Of a stretch of DNA of 32,134 nt, positions 7,156-14,911 are shown piece by piece. Position numbers and translations under genes: made by a program. The notes beneath the pieces are model-generated. The model was not told where the DNA came from. It searched no databases and saw nothing but the letters and a program-made list of their open reading frames with translations. The stretch is from an uncultured Pelagibacteraceae bacterium (lineage in GTDB: Bacteria > Pseudomonadota > Alphaproteobacteria > Pelagibacterales > AG-422-B15), in contig CABZCR010000010.1 in assembly GCA_902524285.1 (NCBI GenBank), positions 1-32,134 on the forward strand, written 5' to 3'. Positions within the stretch are counted from its first letter, which is position 1. Every line of letters starts with the position of its first letter.

Positions 7156-7349
7156 GAAAAAAAATAATAATTATTTTTAATTTATTTTTATTTTTATTTA
7201 CTTTCAATGCCTGCTCATCAGCAAAAAATTTTTCTTTTTATGAGTTTTTTGTCAACCCAAATGCTGCAGAATTAATTTTAGATGATCAAGAAAATGCCCA
7301 GAAACCAGATTTAGAGAGCGTGCCAGAAAGGGTTGAAATCGATGAGTAA
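7152..7349 (+). CDS. Small predicted lipoprotein of unknown function
   Basis: Protein of 65 residues. It has a basic N-terminus (MRKK), a hydrophobic segment (about 5-18) and a lipobox-like F-N-A-C with the lipidated cysteine at C21, so after processing only about 45 residues remain. The mature part is acidic and proline-containing (NPNAAELILDD, ESVPERVEIDE) with no domain I recognise. It is wedged between argC and hom: its ATG overlaps the argC stop and its last 8 bases overlap the hom start. That tight packing argues that it is a real gene. It may be a diverged relative of small alphaproteobacterial outer-membrane lipoproteins, but I cannot name one. Confidence 0.6.
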   Translation: MRKKIIIIFNLFLFLFTFNACSSAKNFSFYEFFVNPNAAELILDDQENAQKPDLESVPERVEIDE

Positions 7350-8631
7350 AACTTATGGCGTCGGAATCGCAGGACTTGGAACAGTTGGATCGGGATTTCT
7401 CAAACAATTAAAAAATTTTAAAACACCCTCTCAAAAAACTGCAAATATCAATGTAATTAAAATTGCTGTTAAGAACTTAAGAAAAAAAAGAAGTTTATCA
7501 GTTAAGTCTCTACCGTTAACAACTGATACAATGTCATTAGCAACAAATGACAATGTAGATATTTTAATTGAGCTCATTGGTGGCTCAAAGGGAATAGCAT
7601 ATAAAGTTGTTAAAAAAGCACTCCAAAATAAAAAACATGTAATTACCGCTAATAAAGCTTTGCTTGCAGTACATGGAAATGAGTTATCTAAAATTGCTGA
7701 ACAAAATAATGTTTGTCTCAATTACGAAGCAGCTATTGCTGGCGGTATACCAATTGTAAAAGCTGTAAGAGAAAATTTGCGACTTAATAAAATAAACAAA
7801 ATTTATGGTATTTTGAATGGTACTTGTAACTACATTCTAACAAAGATGGAAAATAATGCAGGAGATTTTAAAAATGTATTAAATGATGCTCAAAAAAAAG
7901 GTTTTGCTGAGTTAGATCCAACATTTGATATTCAGGGTATTGATGCAGCTCATAAGATCACATTGTTATCAAGTATTGCTTTTGATATTCCTGTAAATTT
8001 TAAAGCAACTTTTATAGAAGGTATTACTAAGATTGATAAATATGATTTTGTTTTTGCAAAAGAATTAGGATACTCAATAAAATTGTTATCAGTTGCTTCT
8101 AAAAAATTAAGTAAGATCGAACAAAGAGTTCATCCTTGTTTTGTTAAACTAAAATCAGATATTGCAAAAGTGAGTAACGAGATTAATGCTGTTGTTGTAA
8201 ATGACTCAGTAATTGGAAAAAATATTTTTGAAGGTCCTGGTGCTGGAGCTGGACCAACGGGAGCCTCTGTTATGTCAGACCTTATGGATATTATAAGAGG
8301 TACTTATAATTATCCTTTGGGCGTATCAATGAAAAAGAAAAAGAAGTTAAAAATCCAGAAAATTGACGATTTGTCATTCCCATATTATTTGAGAATTACA
8401 GCCAAAGATAAAGCCGGGGTAATGGCAAAAATTTCAAAAGCTCTATCAAAAAGAAAAATTTCGATTGAAAGTATAATTCAAAAGCCATCGAAAAGGTCAA
8501 ATTTTGCTGAAATTATTTTGATAACGCACACAGTTAAAGAATCTTCGCTTTTATCATCTATTAAGCAGATAAAAAGATTACCAGAAGTAAGCTCATCTGT
8601 TAAATTTATCAGAATTGAAGATTCGTTATGA
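7342..8631 (+). CDS. hom: Homoserine dehydrogenase
   Basis: NAD(P)-dependent reduction of aspartate semialdehyde to homoserine, the branch to threonine and methionine. The N-terminal nucleotide-binding motif is GLGTVG (11-16 from the chosen start). The catalytic domain shows TANKALLAVHG, NYEAAIAGGIPIVK, GILNGTCNYILT and DAQKKGFAELDPTFD. A C-terminal ACT domain (about 345-415: RITAKDKAGVMAKIS, then SIESIIQK) suggests allosteric control, commonly by threonine. An upstream TTG at 7333 is possible, but ATG at 7342 gives the family-typical start and has a purine-rich site (AAAGGG) about 10 bases ahead. It overlaps the lipoprotein gene by 8 bases and glpX by 4 (ATGA). Confidence 0.93.
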   Translation: MSKTYGVGIAGLGTVGSGFLKQLKNFKTPSQKTANINVIKIAVKNLRKKRSLSVKSLPLTTDTMSLATNDNVDILIELIGGSKGIAYKVVKKALQNKKHVITANKALLAVHGNELSKIAEQNNVCLNYEAAIAGGIPIVKAVRENLRLNKINKIYGILNGTCNYILTKMENNAGDFKNVLNDAQKKGFAELDPTFDIQGIDAAHKITLLSSIAFDIPVNFKATFIEGITKIDKYDFVFAKELGYSIKLLSVASKKLSKIEQRVHPCFVKLKSDIAKVSNEINAVVVNDSVIGKNIFEGPGAGAGPTGASVMSDLMDIIRGTYNYPLGVSMKKKKKLKIQKIDDLSFPYYLRITAKDKAGVMAKISKALSKRKISIESIIQKPSKRSNFAEIILITHTVKESSLLSSIKQIKRLPEVSSSVKFIRIEDSL

Positions 8632-9578
8632 CCGTAATATCAACTCAATATGCATCAGGAATTGTAGCTGCAACTGAAAAGGCTGCAATTGCATCGTCTA
8701 AATTAATAGGTCTTGGTGACGAAAAAGCAGCAGATCAAGTTGCTGTAGACGCAATGAGAACAGCTTTAAACGCAATTGATTTTGATGGCAGAATTGTTAT
8801 TGGTGAAGGTGAGAGAGATGAAGCGCCAATGCTTTATATTGGCGAGGAAGTGGGAACTGGCAAAAATCACGAGGTTGATATTGCCTTAGATCCTTTAGAA
8901 GGAACCACTATAACAGCTAAGGGCATGCCAAATTCATTATCTGTAGTAGCTGCAGCTCAAAAAGGAGGGTTGCTCTATGCTCCAGACACTTACATGAATA
9001 AGATTGCAGTTGGCGGTAGTCTTCCAAAAGATGTAATAGATCTTGATGCAGCTGTCGAAGATAACATAAAAAGTATCGCAGAAGCTAAAAAAGTTAAAAT
9101 TAGTGAAGTTACTGCCTGTGTATTAGAAAGACCCAGACACGATGATATAATTGAGTCTTTAAGAACAATTGGCTCAAAAATTGTTCTTATTCCTGATGGC
9201 GATGTAGCGGGAGTAATTATGACAACACAAGAACATAATCCAGTTGATATTTACCTTGGCATCGGCGGAGCTCCTGAGGGAGTTTTAGCTGCTGCAGCAC
9301 TGCAATGCATTGGAGGTCAAATGCAAACTAGACTTGTAATCAATAATGACGATGAAAAAAACAGAGCTGAAAAGATTGGTATTAAAGACCTAGAAAAAAA
9401 ATATAATCTTAATGAGCTTGCACACGGCGATATTATCTTTTCTGCTACAGGTGTAACAGAAGGTACTATGGTTAGAGGAGTAAGATCTGACAGCAGTCAC
9501 TACATAACACATTCACTAGTTCTAAGAACTGGCGAAGCCGCATCTCAGTATATCGAGACTTATCACAAAAAAGATTGA
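8628..9578 (+). CDS. glpX: Fructose-1,6-bisphosphatase class II (GlpX)
   Basis: Metal-dependent phosphatase of gluconeogenesis. Clear class II motifs are GEGERDEAPMLYIGEEVG (metal-binding acidic residues, about 60-77), DPLEGTT, KGMPNSLSVVA, IPDGDVAG and GIGGAPEGVLAAAAL. The length of 316 residues is normal. Position between hom and recJ is a recurrent alphaproteobacterial arrangement. The ATG overlaps the hom stop by 4 bases, suggesting translational coupling, and recJ follows after 3 bases. In some bacteria GlpX also acts on sedoheptulose-1,7-bisphosphate; the sequence alone does not show this. Confidence 0.94.
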   Translation: MTVISTQYASGIVAATEKAAIASSKLIGLGDEKAADQVAVDAMRTALNAIDFDGRIVIGEGERDEAPMLYIGEEVGTGKNHEVDIALDPLEGTTITAKGMPNSLSVVAAAQKGGLLYAPDTYMNKIAVGGSLPKDVIDLDAAVEDNIKSIAEAKKVKISEVTACVLERPRHDDIIESLRTIGSKIVLIPDGDVAGVIMTTQEHNPVDIYLGIGGAPEGVLAAAALQCIGGQMQTRLVINNDDEKNRAEKIGIKDLEKKYNLNELAHGDIIFSATGVTEGTMVRGVRSDSSHYITHSLVLRTGEAASQYIETYHKKD

Positions 9579-9581
9579 ACA

Positions 9582-11363
9582 ATGAGAAAAGATTCTTTAG
9601 ACGAAGATTTTTTTTCTCTAACAAATAAAAAATGGTCTCTAAAAGAATATAGCGAAAAAGATACGGAATATATTTCACAAAGTTACGAAGTAAGCCCGCT
9701 TGTTGCGAAATTACTAAGTATTAGAAAAGTAAATTTAGACGATATTATTTCTTATATAAGTCCCTCATTAAAAGAAAGTTTACCTGATCCATACGTTTTA
9801 GCAGACATGGAAAAAGCCTGCGAGAGACTTTATCAGGCAATAATTAATAAAGAACGAATTGCAGTATTTGGTGACTATGATGTTGATGGTTCTACATCAA
9901 CTTCAACTCTAATTAATTATTTTAAACAAATTTCAATGAGTCTAAAATTTCATATACCTGATAGATTTAGTGAGGGGTATGGTCCAAGTATTCAAACCTT
10001 TTCAAATTTTAAAAAAAGAGATGTAAAGATCATTTTTACCGTCGATTGCGGAACAATGGCCTTTTCTGAGATCGAATATGCGAGAGAGCAAGGCATGGAT
10101 GTTGTTGTCTTAGATCATCATATTCCAGAAATAAAACTACCAAAAGCAACTGCAATTATAAATCCAAACAGAATGGATGATAATTCAGGATTAAACTATC
10201 TTTCAGCAGTAGGTGTAACGTATATGTTCATTATCGGTCTTAACCGGAAATTAAGAAGTGAAGATTGGTTCAAAAAAAATAACATAAAAGAACCAAACCT
10301 TATTGCCTTGTTAGACCTTGTTGCTTTAGGAACTGTTTGTGATGCTGTTCCACTAAAAGGATTAAATCGAATTTTAGTTTCAAAAGGTATCGACGTAATA
10401 CAAAAACGATTAAATCCAGGTTTAAATTCATTGATTGAAAAATCAAATATAAAATCAAAAGTATCTGTTCATGATCTTGGTTTCAAGATAGGTCCAAGAA
10501 TTAATGCTGGTGGAAGATTAGGTTTTTCAAACTTTGGCACAGACTTATTAACTGAAAGTGAAAAAAGTAAAATCGATAGTATTTCAAACGATTTAGATAA
10601 ATTTAATTCTGAGAGACGCACAATAGAAAGTTATGTTTTAGATCAAGCCATCGCTCAAGTTGATGATAAAAAACTAAAAAATAAACTACTGATTGTATCT
10701 GGTGAAGGATGGCATGAGGGGGTAATTGGCATTATTGCAAGTCGACTTAAAGATAAATTTAATAAGCCTAGCATTGTTTTCTCGATAAACAATGGCGAAG
10801 CTAAAGGTTCCGGACGCTCAATAAGAGGCATCGATCTTGGACAGTTAGTTATTTCTGCTGTTCAAAGTAATTTGCTTAAAAAAGGTGGAGGACACTCTAT
10901 GGCAGCTGGATTAACAATAGATTCTGAAAAGATAGAAGAATTAGAAAAATTTTTTGAAAAGCAATTGAGCAACAAAGTAATAAATACTCAAGATAATAAA
11001 ATTTTATTTGCTGATGACATTTTAAGCACATCAGCAATCAATTTAGATGTTCATAGGGAAATTGAAAAAATTGGTCCTTTTGGATCGGAGAATCCTGAAC
11101 CATCTTTTATTTTTAAAAATGTGATACTCGCGACCGTTGATCAAGTAGGTGAGGAGCATTTTAAATGCCTTATTAAATCTGATGGAGGAAAATTTATTGA
11201 AGCGATGGCTTTTAGAAGTGCAAAAACACAGCTTGGTGAAGAATTAATAAAAAATAAAGGTTCATCAGTTTGCTTATTCGGTAAAATAAAGATCAACGAG
11301 TGGGGGGGTAAAAAAATACCTCAAATACATATTATTGATATTTCCGCATCACAAAATAGTTAA
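9582..11363 (+). CDS. recJ: Single-stranded-DNA-specific exonuclease RecJ
   Basis: 5'-to-3' ssDNA exonuclease of recombinational and mismatch repair. The DHH-family phosphoesterase motifs are present: FGDYDVDGSTS with DYDVDG at 98-103, TVDCGT, and VVLDHHIPE with the DHH at 178-180. The DHHA1 domain follows with GWHEGVIGIIASRL, GSGRSIRGIDL and GGGHSMAAGLTI. A C-terminal OB-fold region ends at 593 residues, near the usual RecJ length. It begins 3 bases after glpX, so hom-glpX-recJ is one unit. No terminator is evident before tRNA-Glu, 47 bases on. Confidence 0.94.
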   Translation: MRKDSLDEDFFSLTNKKWSLKEYSEKDTEYISQSYEVSPLVAKLLSIRKVNLDDIISYISPSLKESLPDPYVLADMEKACERLYQAIINKERIAVFGDYDVDGSTSTSTLINYFKQISMSLKFHIPDRFSEGYGPSIQTFSNFKKRDVKIIFTVDCGTMAFSEIEYAREQGMDVVVLDHHIPEIKLPKATAIINPNRMDDNSGLNYLSAVGVTYMFIIGLNRKLRSEDWFKKNNIKEPNLIALLDLVALGTVCDAVPLKGLNRILVSKGIDVIQKRLNPGLNSLIEKSNIKSKVSVHDLGFKIGPRINAGGRLGFSNFGTDLLTESEKSKIDSISNDLDKFNSERRTIESYVLDQAIAQVDDKKLKNKLLIVSGEGWHEGVIGIIASRLKDKFNKPSIVFSINNGEAKGSGRSIRGIDLGQLVISAVQSNLLKKGGGHSMAAGLTIDSEKIEELEKFFEKQLSNKVINTQDNKILFADDILSTSAINLDVHREIEKIGPFGSENPEPSFIFKNVILATVDQVGEEHFKCLIKSDGGKFIEAMAFRSAKTQLGEELIKNKGSSVCLFGKIKINEWGGKKIPQIHIIDISASQNS

Positions 11364-11410
11364 TCAATTATTGATTTAGACCGATTATTAGATATATAAA
11401 TAAGATATAA

Positions 11411-11486
11411 GGTCCCTTCGTCTAGCGGTTAGGATATCTGGTTTTCATCCAGAAGATCACGGGTTCGAATCCCGTAGGGACCGCCA
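11411..11486 (+). tRNA. tRNA-Glu (UUC)
   Basis: Acceptor GGTCCCT pairs with AGGGACC. The anticodon stem TCTGG/CCAGA holds loop TTTTCAT with anticodon TTC, and the T arm has GGTTCGAAT. Discriminator G and an encoded CCA (11484-11486) follow. It lies downstream of recJ in the same direction. Confidence 0.97.
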
Positions 11487-11504
11487 TTTTTATGGCCTTA
11501 TCTG

Positions 11505-11517
11505 TGACAAAATGTCA
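11505..11517. promoter_or_regulatory. Perfect 13-bp palindrome upstream of the alternative oxidase gene
   Basis: TGACA-AAA-TGTCA is a perfect dyad 57 bases before the alternative oxidase start. The odd-length centre does not fit the CRP/FNR pattern (TTGAT-N4-ATCAA). It is a candidate operator for a dimeric regulator. A 13-bp palindrome in AT-rich DNA can occur by chance, so confidence is low. Confidence 0.3.
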
Positions 11518-11573
11518 ATAAAACATCCGTTTTATAGTATTTAATTTCTATAAATAAATATTATCTATTTAGT

Positions 11574-12242
11574 ATGACCGAAATGTTTAAGCACTATAAA
11601 CCGGTAAACAATAGTGACCGTATAGCTCTATTATTTACAAAAGCCCTCCGTCTTTTCGCTGATCTTTTCTTTAAAAAACGTTACGGGCACAGAGCGGTTA
11701 TATTAGAGACTGTAGCAGCTGTCCCTGGAATGGTCGCCGGCATGCTTAATCATTTAAAAAGCCTTAGAAATATGGAGCAAGATAGAGGCTGGATCAAAAC
11801 ACTTTTAGATGAAGCTGAGAACGAAAGAATGCATTTAATGACTTTTATTAATATTGCAAAGCCATCAGTTTTTGAGAGATTTTTAGTGATAATAGTTCAA
11901 GGAATATTTTTTAACCTTTATTTTGTAATGTATTTAGTTTCACCTCGTACCTGCCATAGAATTGTGGGTTATTTTGAGGAGCAAGCAATTATAAGTTATA
12001 CAGAATATTTAGATGAAATTGAAAATGGTAATATTGAAAACGTTAAAGCACCTCAGATAGCAATTGATTATTGGGGTTTATCACAGTTTGCAAAATTAAA
12101 AGATGTTATCATTGCTGTTAGAAACGATGAGATGGGTCACCGTGATGTTAACCATGAATTTGTAACACTTATTGATCAAAAAGACCATAAAGAGACTTAT
12201 ACAAATTCGAGGGAAATACTTTCAAAAGATAATACTAAATAA
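11574..12242 (+). CDS. aox: Alternative oxidase (di-iron ubiquinol oxidase)
   Basis: Membrane-associated oxidase that transfers electrons from ubiquinol to oxygen without proton pumping and resists cyanide and NO. The 222-residue protein carries every block of the family: [14 protein letters not shown] with E45, ENERMH with E84 and H87, [14 protein letters not shown] with E135/E136, and [11 protein letters not shown] with E186 and H189. These provide the six di-iron ligands. A hydrophobic hairpin at about 100-123 would dock it on the membrane face. It lacks the long N-terminal extension and regulatory cysteine of plant enzymes. A DUF4149 membrane gene follows after 7 bases. A palindrome upstream may be an operator. 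Bacterial members are known from marine and a few cultured alphaproteobacteria. Confidence 0.92.
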   Translation: MTEMFKHYKPVNNSDRIALLFTKALRLFADLFFKKRYGHRAVILETVAAVPGMVAGMLNHLKSLRNMEQDRGWIKTLLDEAENERMHLMTFINIAKPSVFERFLVIIVQGIFFNLYFVMYLVSPRTCHRIVGYFEEQAIISYTEYLDEIENGNIENVKAPQIAIDYWGLSQFAKLKDVIIAVRNDEMGHRDVNHEFVTLIDQKDHKETYTNSREILSKDNTK

Positions 12243-12249
12243 GTTTATA

Positions 12250-12663
12250 ATGTTGGAATTTGGAATTTTTCTACATTCTTTAATTATTGGATTTATGATT
12301 TTTTTTATGTCTGTTGTAACCCCATCTGTATTTTCAATTTTAAATGAAGATGAGGCAGGTAAGTTATTACGAGTTATTTTCCCCAGAATGTTCATTTATG
12401 GGTTAATCATTACAATTTTATCGTGTGCTGTTTTTTTTGTTATTAGTAAGATTGATTTTCTGATCATATCGTTGGTTTCCGCTGCTTTCTTTTTAATCAA
12501 TCTCATTTATCTAACTCCTAGAATCAATATTTATAGAGATAAATTTAAAGGTGGTATCGTTGAGGCTGAAAAAAAATTTAAAATGCTTCATTTTTTCTCA
12601 GTAGTTTTATTTATCTCACAGCTTTTTGGATCTATCTTTATTGTATTTATATATTTTTATTAG
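12250..12663 (+). CDS. DUF4149 (TMEM205-like) membrane protein
   Basis: Protein of 137 residues with four predicted membrane helices: about 5-24, 45-64, 68-88 and 112-134. The segments VVTPSVF, LRVIFPRMFIYG, LTPRINIYRD and KFKMLHFFSVVL match the DUF4149/TMEM205-like family, whose biochemical role is unknown to me. The frame is open back to 12172, but that extension lies inside the alternative oxidase gene; ATG at 12250, 7 bases past that gene's stop, gives the family-like N-terminus. Its stop codon TAG forms part of the ribosome binding site of the next small ORF. Co-transcription with the oxidase is likely. Confidence 0.75.
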   Translation: MLEFGIFLHSLIIGFMIFFMSVVTPSVFSILNEDEAGKLLRVIFPRMFIYGLIITILSCAVFFVISKIDFLIISLVSAAFFLINLIYLTPRINIYRDKFKGGIVEAEKKFKMLHFFSVVLFISQLFGSIFIVFIYFY

Positions 12664-12672
12664 GAGGACAAT

Positions 12673-12855
12673 ATGAAAATTCTAAAAACATTTGAAGATG
12701 CAAAGCTAATTATAGTTGATCTTGAGGTTAATCTAGGTAATGAGAAAAGAAGTGCTCCAACCTTGTGTGCGCAGCTTGATGGAAAAATTATTCCCCTGAG
12801 TACAGCTCATGATGGAAGACCTATACTTATGAATGTAGATAATGCGATTGAGTAA
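12673..12855 (+). CDS. Hypothetical 60-residue protein
   Basis: Small soluble protein with no domain I recognise. It opens MKILKTFEDAKLIIVDLEVN, with alternating hydrophobic residues suggesting beta strands, and later has PTLCAQLDGKIIPLS and HDGRPILMN. It contains one cysteine and no signal peptide or membrane helix. The strongest support for expression is a perfect Shine-Dalgarno AGGAGG at 12662-12667, 5 bases before the ATG and overlapping the DUF4149 stop; such a consensus site is rare in this window. It sits third in the alternative oxidase cluster, so a link with that pathway is possible but unproven. It ends 10 bases from the convergent photolyase-like gene. Confidence 0.6.
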   Translation: MKILKTFEDAKLIIVDLEVNLGNEKRSAPTLCAQLDGKIIPLSTAHDGRPILMNVDNAIE

Positions 12856-12865
12856 ATAAATTCGC

Positions 12866-14344
12866 TTAGCTTGTATACTCTCTGATAAAAATTTCTGCCT
12901 TCTGTAGTATTCTTTTCTTTCGATCCTGTTTCATTTTATCAAATACATTTACCATCATATTTAGTCTTGGATTGCTACTGAAGAATTTTCTATTTTTATT
13001 TATAAATCTCCAATATAAGCCATCGACAGTCTCACACCACTCTCCTTTTTTGAAGTCCATCATTTTCAAATAATAGCTTGAACCACAAATATATGGTTTG
13101 GTTGCGAAGATACCTCCATCACTAAATAGTCCCATCCCATAGACATTTGGCACCATCACCCATTCAGAAGAGTCAGCAAACATTTCCATAAACCATTTAT
13201 ATACATATTTTGGGTGTATCTCACACAAGTTCATTAAACTAGACAGTATCATTAGTCGTTCAATATGATGCGTCCAACCAAAATTAAGGGCATTTTTAAT
13301 TGAATGATCTAAAGGGGGTATGCCTGTTTCAGCAGTATACCAATCATTTTTGAGTTTTCTTTTATGATTAAAAAAATTAGATGACTCCATTTTAGGCGAG
13401 TAGTTATGATAAATACCTCTCATAAATTCTCGCCATCCAATAACTTGTCTAATGTATCCCTCAAGTGAATTTATACTTATCTTTCCTTTGTATTTTTTTA
13501 ATCTATTAATTATTTCTTGGGGTGTAATCAATCCTATATTAATAAGTGGGCTTAATGCGCTATGAAACAGGATATTATCTCTTTGACTTACTGCGTCTTC
13601 GTAGTCTCCAAATAAATTGAGTTTATTTTTAATGAAATCGTCCAGCCAATCTGAAGCATCTTTATGTGTTGTTGGTAGCCAAAAGTTATTTGTACTACCA
13701 GGGTGTTTTTTAAATTTTTCTTCTATGAAGTTTTTTAAATGTTTTGTGTATTTGGTTTCACTTGATTTTGGTTGTTTTGGAAGTTTTAGGTCTTGTGGGA
13801 GTTTTTTTCTATTATCTTTATCAAAGCTCCATTTTCCGCCGACAGGTTTTCCGTTTTTAATTAGTAAGTCAAATTTTAATCTACTTTCTTTATAATAAGT
13901 TGCCATGAAAGGCTTTTTTTGTTTTGACAGATATTTTTTAAAATCATCACGTGAATTAAGAAACATAGGTGTTTGTATTACGTTGTGCTCAAGATTTTTT
14001 TGAATTATAAATTTTTTAATACGTTTTTCGAATGGCGTATCTTCAATTTCAAAGTGGCTTACTTTATTTATTTTATGTTTTTTAATAGATTTTTCTAATT
14101 TATCTTCATACTTTTTTTCAAAATTGTTTTGACAGTCATAATAGTCAACTGAAAAACCTTTCTTTATTAATAAATCTCGGTAACTTCTCATAGAGGAGAG
14201 AAAATGTAAAATTTTTAGCTTATGATGTTTTTCATATGAACACAGACCAAGATCCTCACACATGAATATCTTATTATTTTTATATTTACTTAGATGTTTT
14301 GGATCAAAAAGCTGATTTCCTAGAATAATAAAAAGATCGCTCAT
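12866..14344 (-). CDS. Cryptochrome/photolyase-related protein (FeS-BCP-like family)
   Basis: Protein of 492 residues in the prokaryotic (6-4)-photolyase-like group typified by Agrobacterium PhrB and Rhodobacter CryB. Features include an N-terminal Rossmann-like antenna domain (FIILGNQLF, SYRDLL, TPFEKRI), YIRQVIGWREFMRGIY (about 297-312), HHIERLMILSSL, FADSSEWVMVPNVYGMGLFSDGG (span about 389-411) and GLYWRFI. Members bind FAD, and the known ones carry a [4Fe-4S] cluster on four cysteines. Here the C-terminal half has only C374, C420 and C437: the usual C-x-x-C reads FKKGEW and the intervening loop is shorter. The cluster is therefore probably absent or altered. Repair versus signalling cannot be decided. 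Last gene of the thiB operon, 15 bases after gpx. Confidence 0.85.
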   Translation of the reverse strand: MSDLFIILGNQLFDPKHLSKYKNNKIFMCEDLGLCSYEKHHKLKILHFLSSMRSYRDLLIKKGFSVDYYDCQNNFEKKYEDKLEKSIKKHKINKVSHFEIEDTPFEKRIKKFIIQKNLEHNVIQTPMFLNSRDDFKKYLSKQKKPFMATYYKESRLKFDLLIKNGKPVGGKWSFDKDNRKKLPQDLKLPKQPKSSETKYTKHLKNFIEEKFKKHPGSTNNFWLPTTHKDASDWLDDFIKNKLNLFGDYEDAVSQRDNILFHSALSPLINIGLITPQEIINRLKKYKGKISINSLEGYIRQVIGWREFMRGIYHNYSPKMESSNFFNHKRKLKNDWYTAETGIPPLDHSIKNALNFGWTHHIERLMILSSLMNLCEIHPKYVYKWFMEMFADSSEWVMVPNVYGMGLFSDGGIFATKPYICGSSYYLKMMDFKKGEWCETVDGLYWRFINKNRKFFSSNPRLNMMVNVFDKMKQDRKKRILQKAEIFIREYTS

Positions 14345-14359
14345 AAGTAATTATAAGAA

Positions 14360-14905
14360 TTAAAGCTGAAGAGCTTTTTCTATTTCACTTATAAATTTTT
14401 TAGAGGACGGACGAGTTAATGCCGTATAGCCTGCAATTGCATTACCATCTTTACCTATTATAATTTTATGAAAATTCCACCTAGGAACTCCTCCGATAAA
14501 ACCTAGTTCTTTTTTGGACCATTTGAAAAATGGATGAGCATCTTTACCTTTGACAACATTTTTTTCTGTAAGTGGAAACGTTATACTAAAAGTACTTTCA
14601 CAAAATTCTTTTACTTCACTATTTGTACCTGACTCTTGATTTCCAAAATCATTTGATGGAACACCCAATACAACCAGACCTTGATCTTTATAGTCATCAT
14701 AAAGTTTTTGTAGCCCATCGTATTGATAAGTAAAACCGCATAAACTTGCAGTGTTTACAACGACAAGCGTTTTACCTTTGTAGTCTGACAGGTTAATCAT
14801 ATCTTCTTCATTAATATCTTTAAAAGAATAACTATATGCATTTTCTGACATTAAGGCTCCTGTGTTTAAGAGAAATATAAGGCAAAAAGTTAAAAATACT
14901 CTCAT
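14360..14905 (-). CDS. Glutathione peroxidase-family thiol peroxidase, probably exported
   Basis: Peroxidase of the GPx family, 181 residues. The peroxidatic cysteine is C56 in VNTASLCGFT. The rest of the active site is Q90 in FGNQESG and W143-N144 in PRWNFHK. C102 in FCESTFSITFP matches the resolving cysteine of the thioredoxin-dependent GPx subgroup (as in yeast Gpx3), so thioredoxin may be the real reductant. The N-terminus MRVFLTFCLIFLLNTGA looks like a signal peptide, placing the enzyme in the periplasm. It lies 6 bases after nhaD and 15 bases before the photolyase-like gene, within one minus-strand run. Confidence 0.9.
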   Translation of the reverse strand: MRVFLTFCLIFLLNTGALMSENAYSYSFKDINEEDMINLSDYKGKTLVVVNTASLCGFTYQYDGLQKLYDDYKDQGLVVLGVPSNDFGNQESGTNSEVKEFCESTFSITFPLTEKNVVKGKDAHPFFKWSKKELGFIGGVPRWNFHKIIIGKDGNAIAGYTALTRPSSKKFISEIEKALQL

Positions 14906-14911
14906 CCTGAA

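Noticed and set aside
11483-11496. Hairpin GCCAT-TTTT-ATGGC at the 3' end of tRNA-Glu as terminator
   Set aside because: It uses the tRNA CCA end, has only 5 bp and is not followed by a T run.
12172-12249. N-terminal extension of the DUF4149 gene
   Set aside because: Lies inside the alternative oxidase coding region; ATG 12250 fits family and spacing.
13617-13895. 92-codon plus-strand open frame
   Set aside because: Antisense shadow of the photolyase-like gene, with a composition expected from reverse-frame reading.
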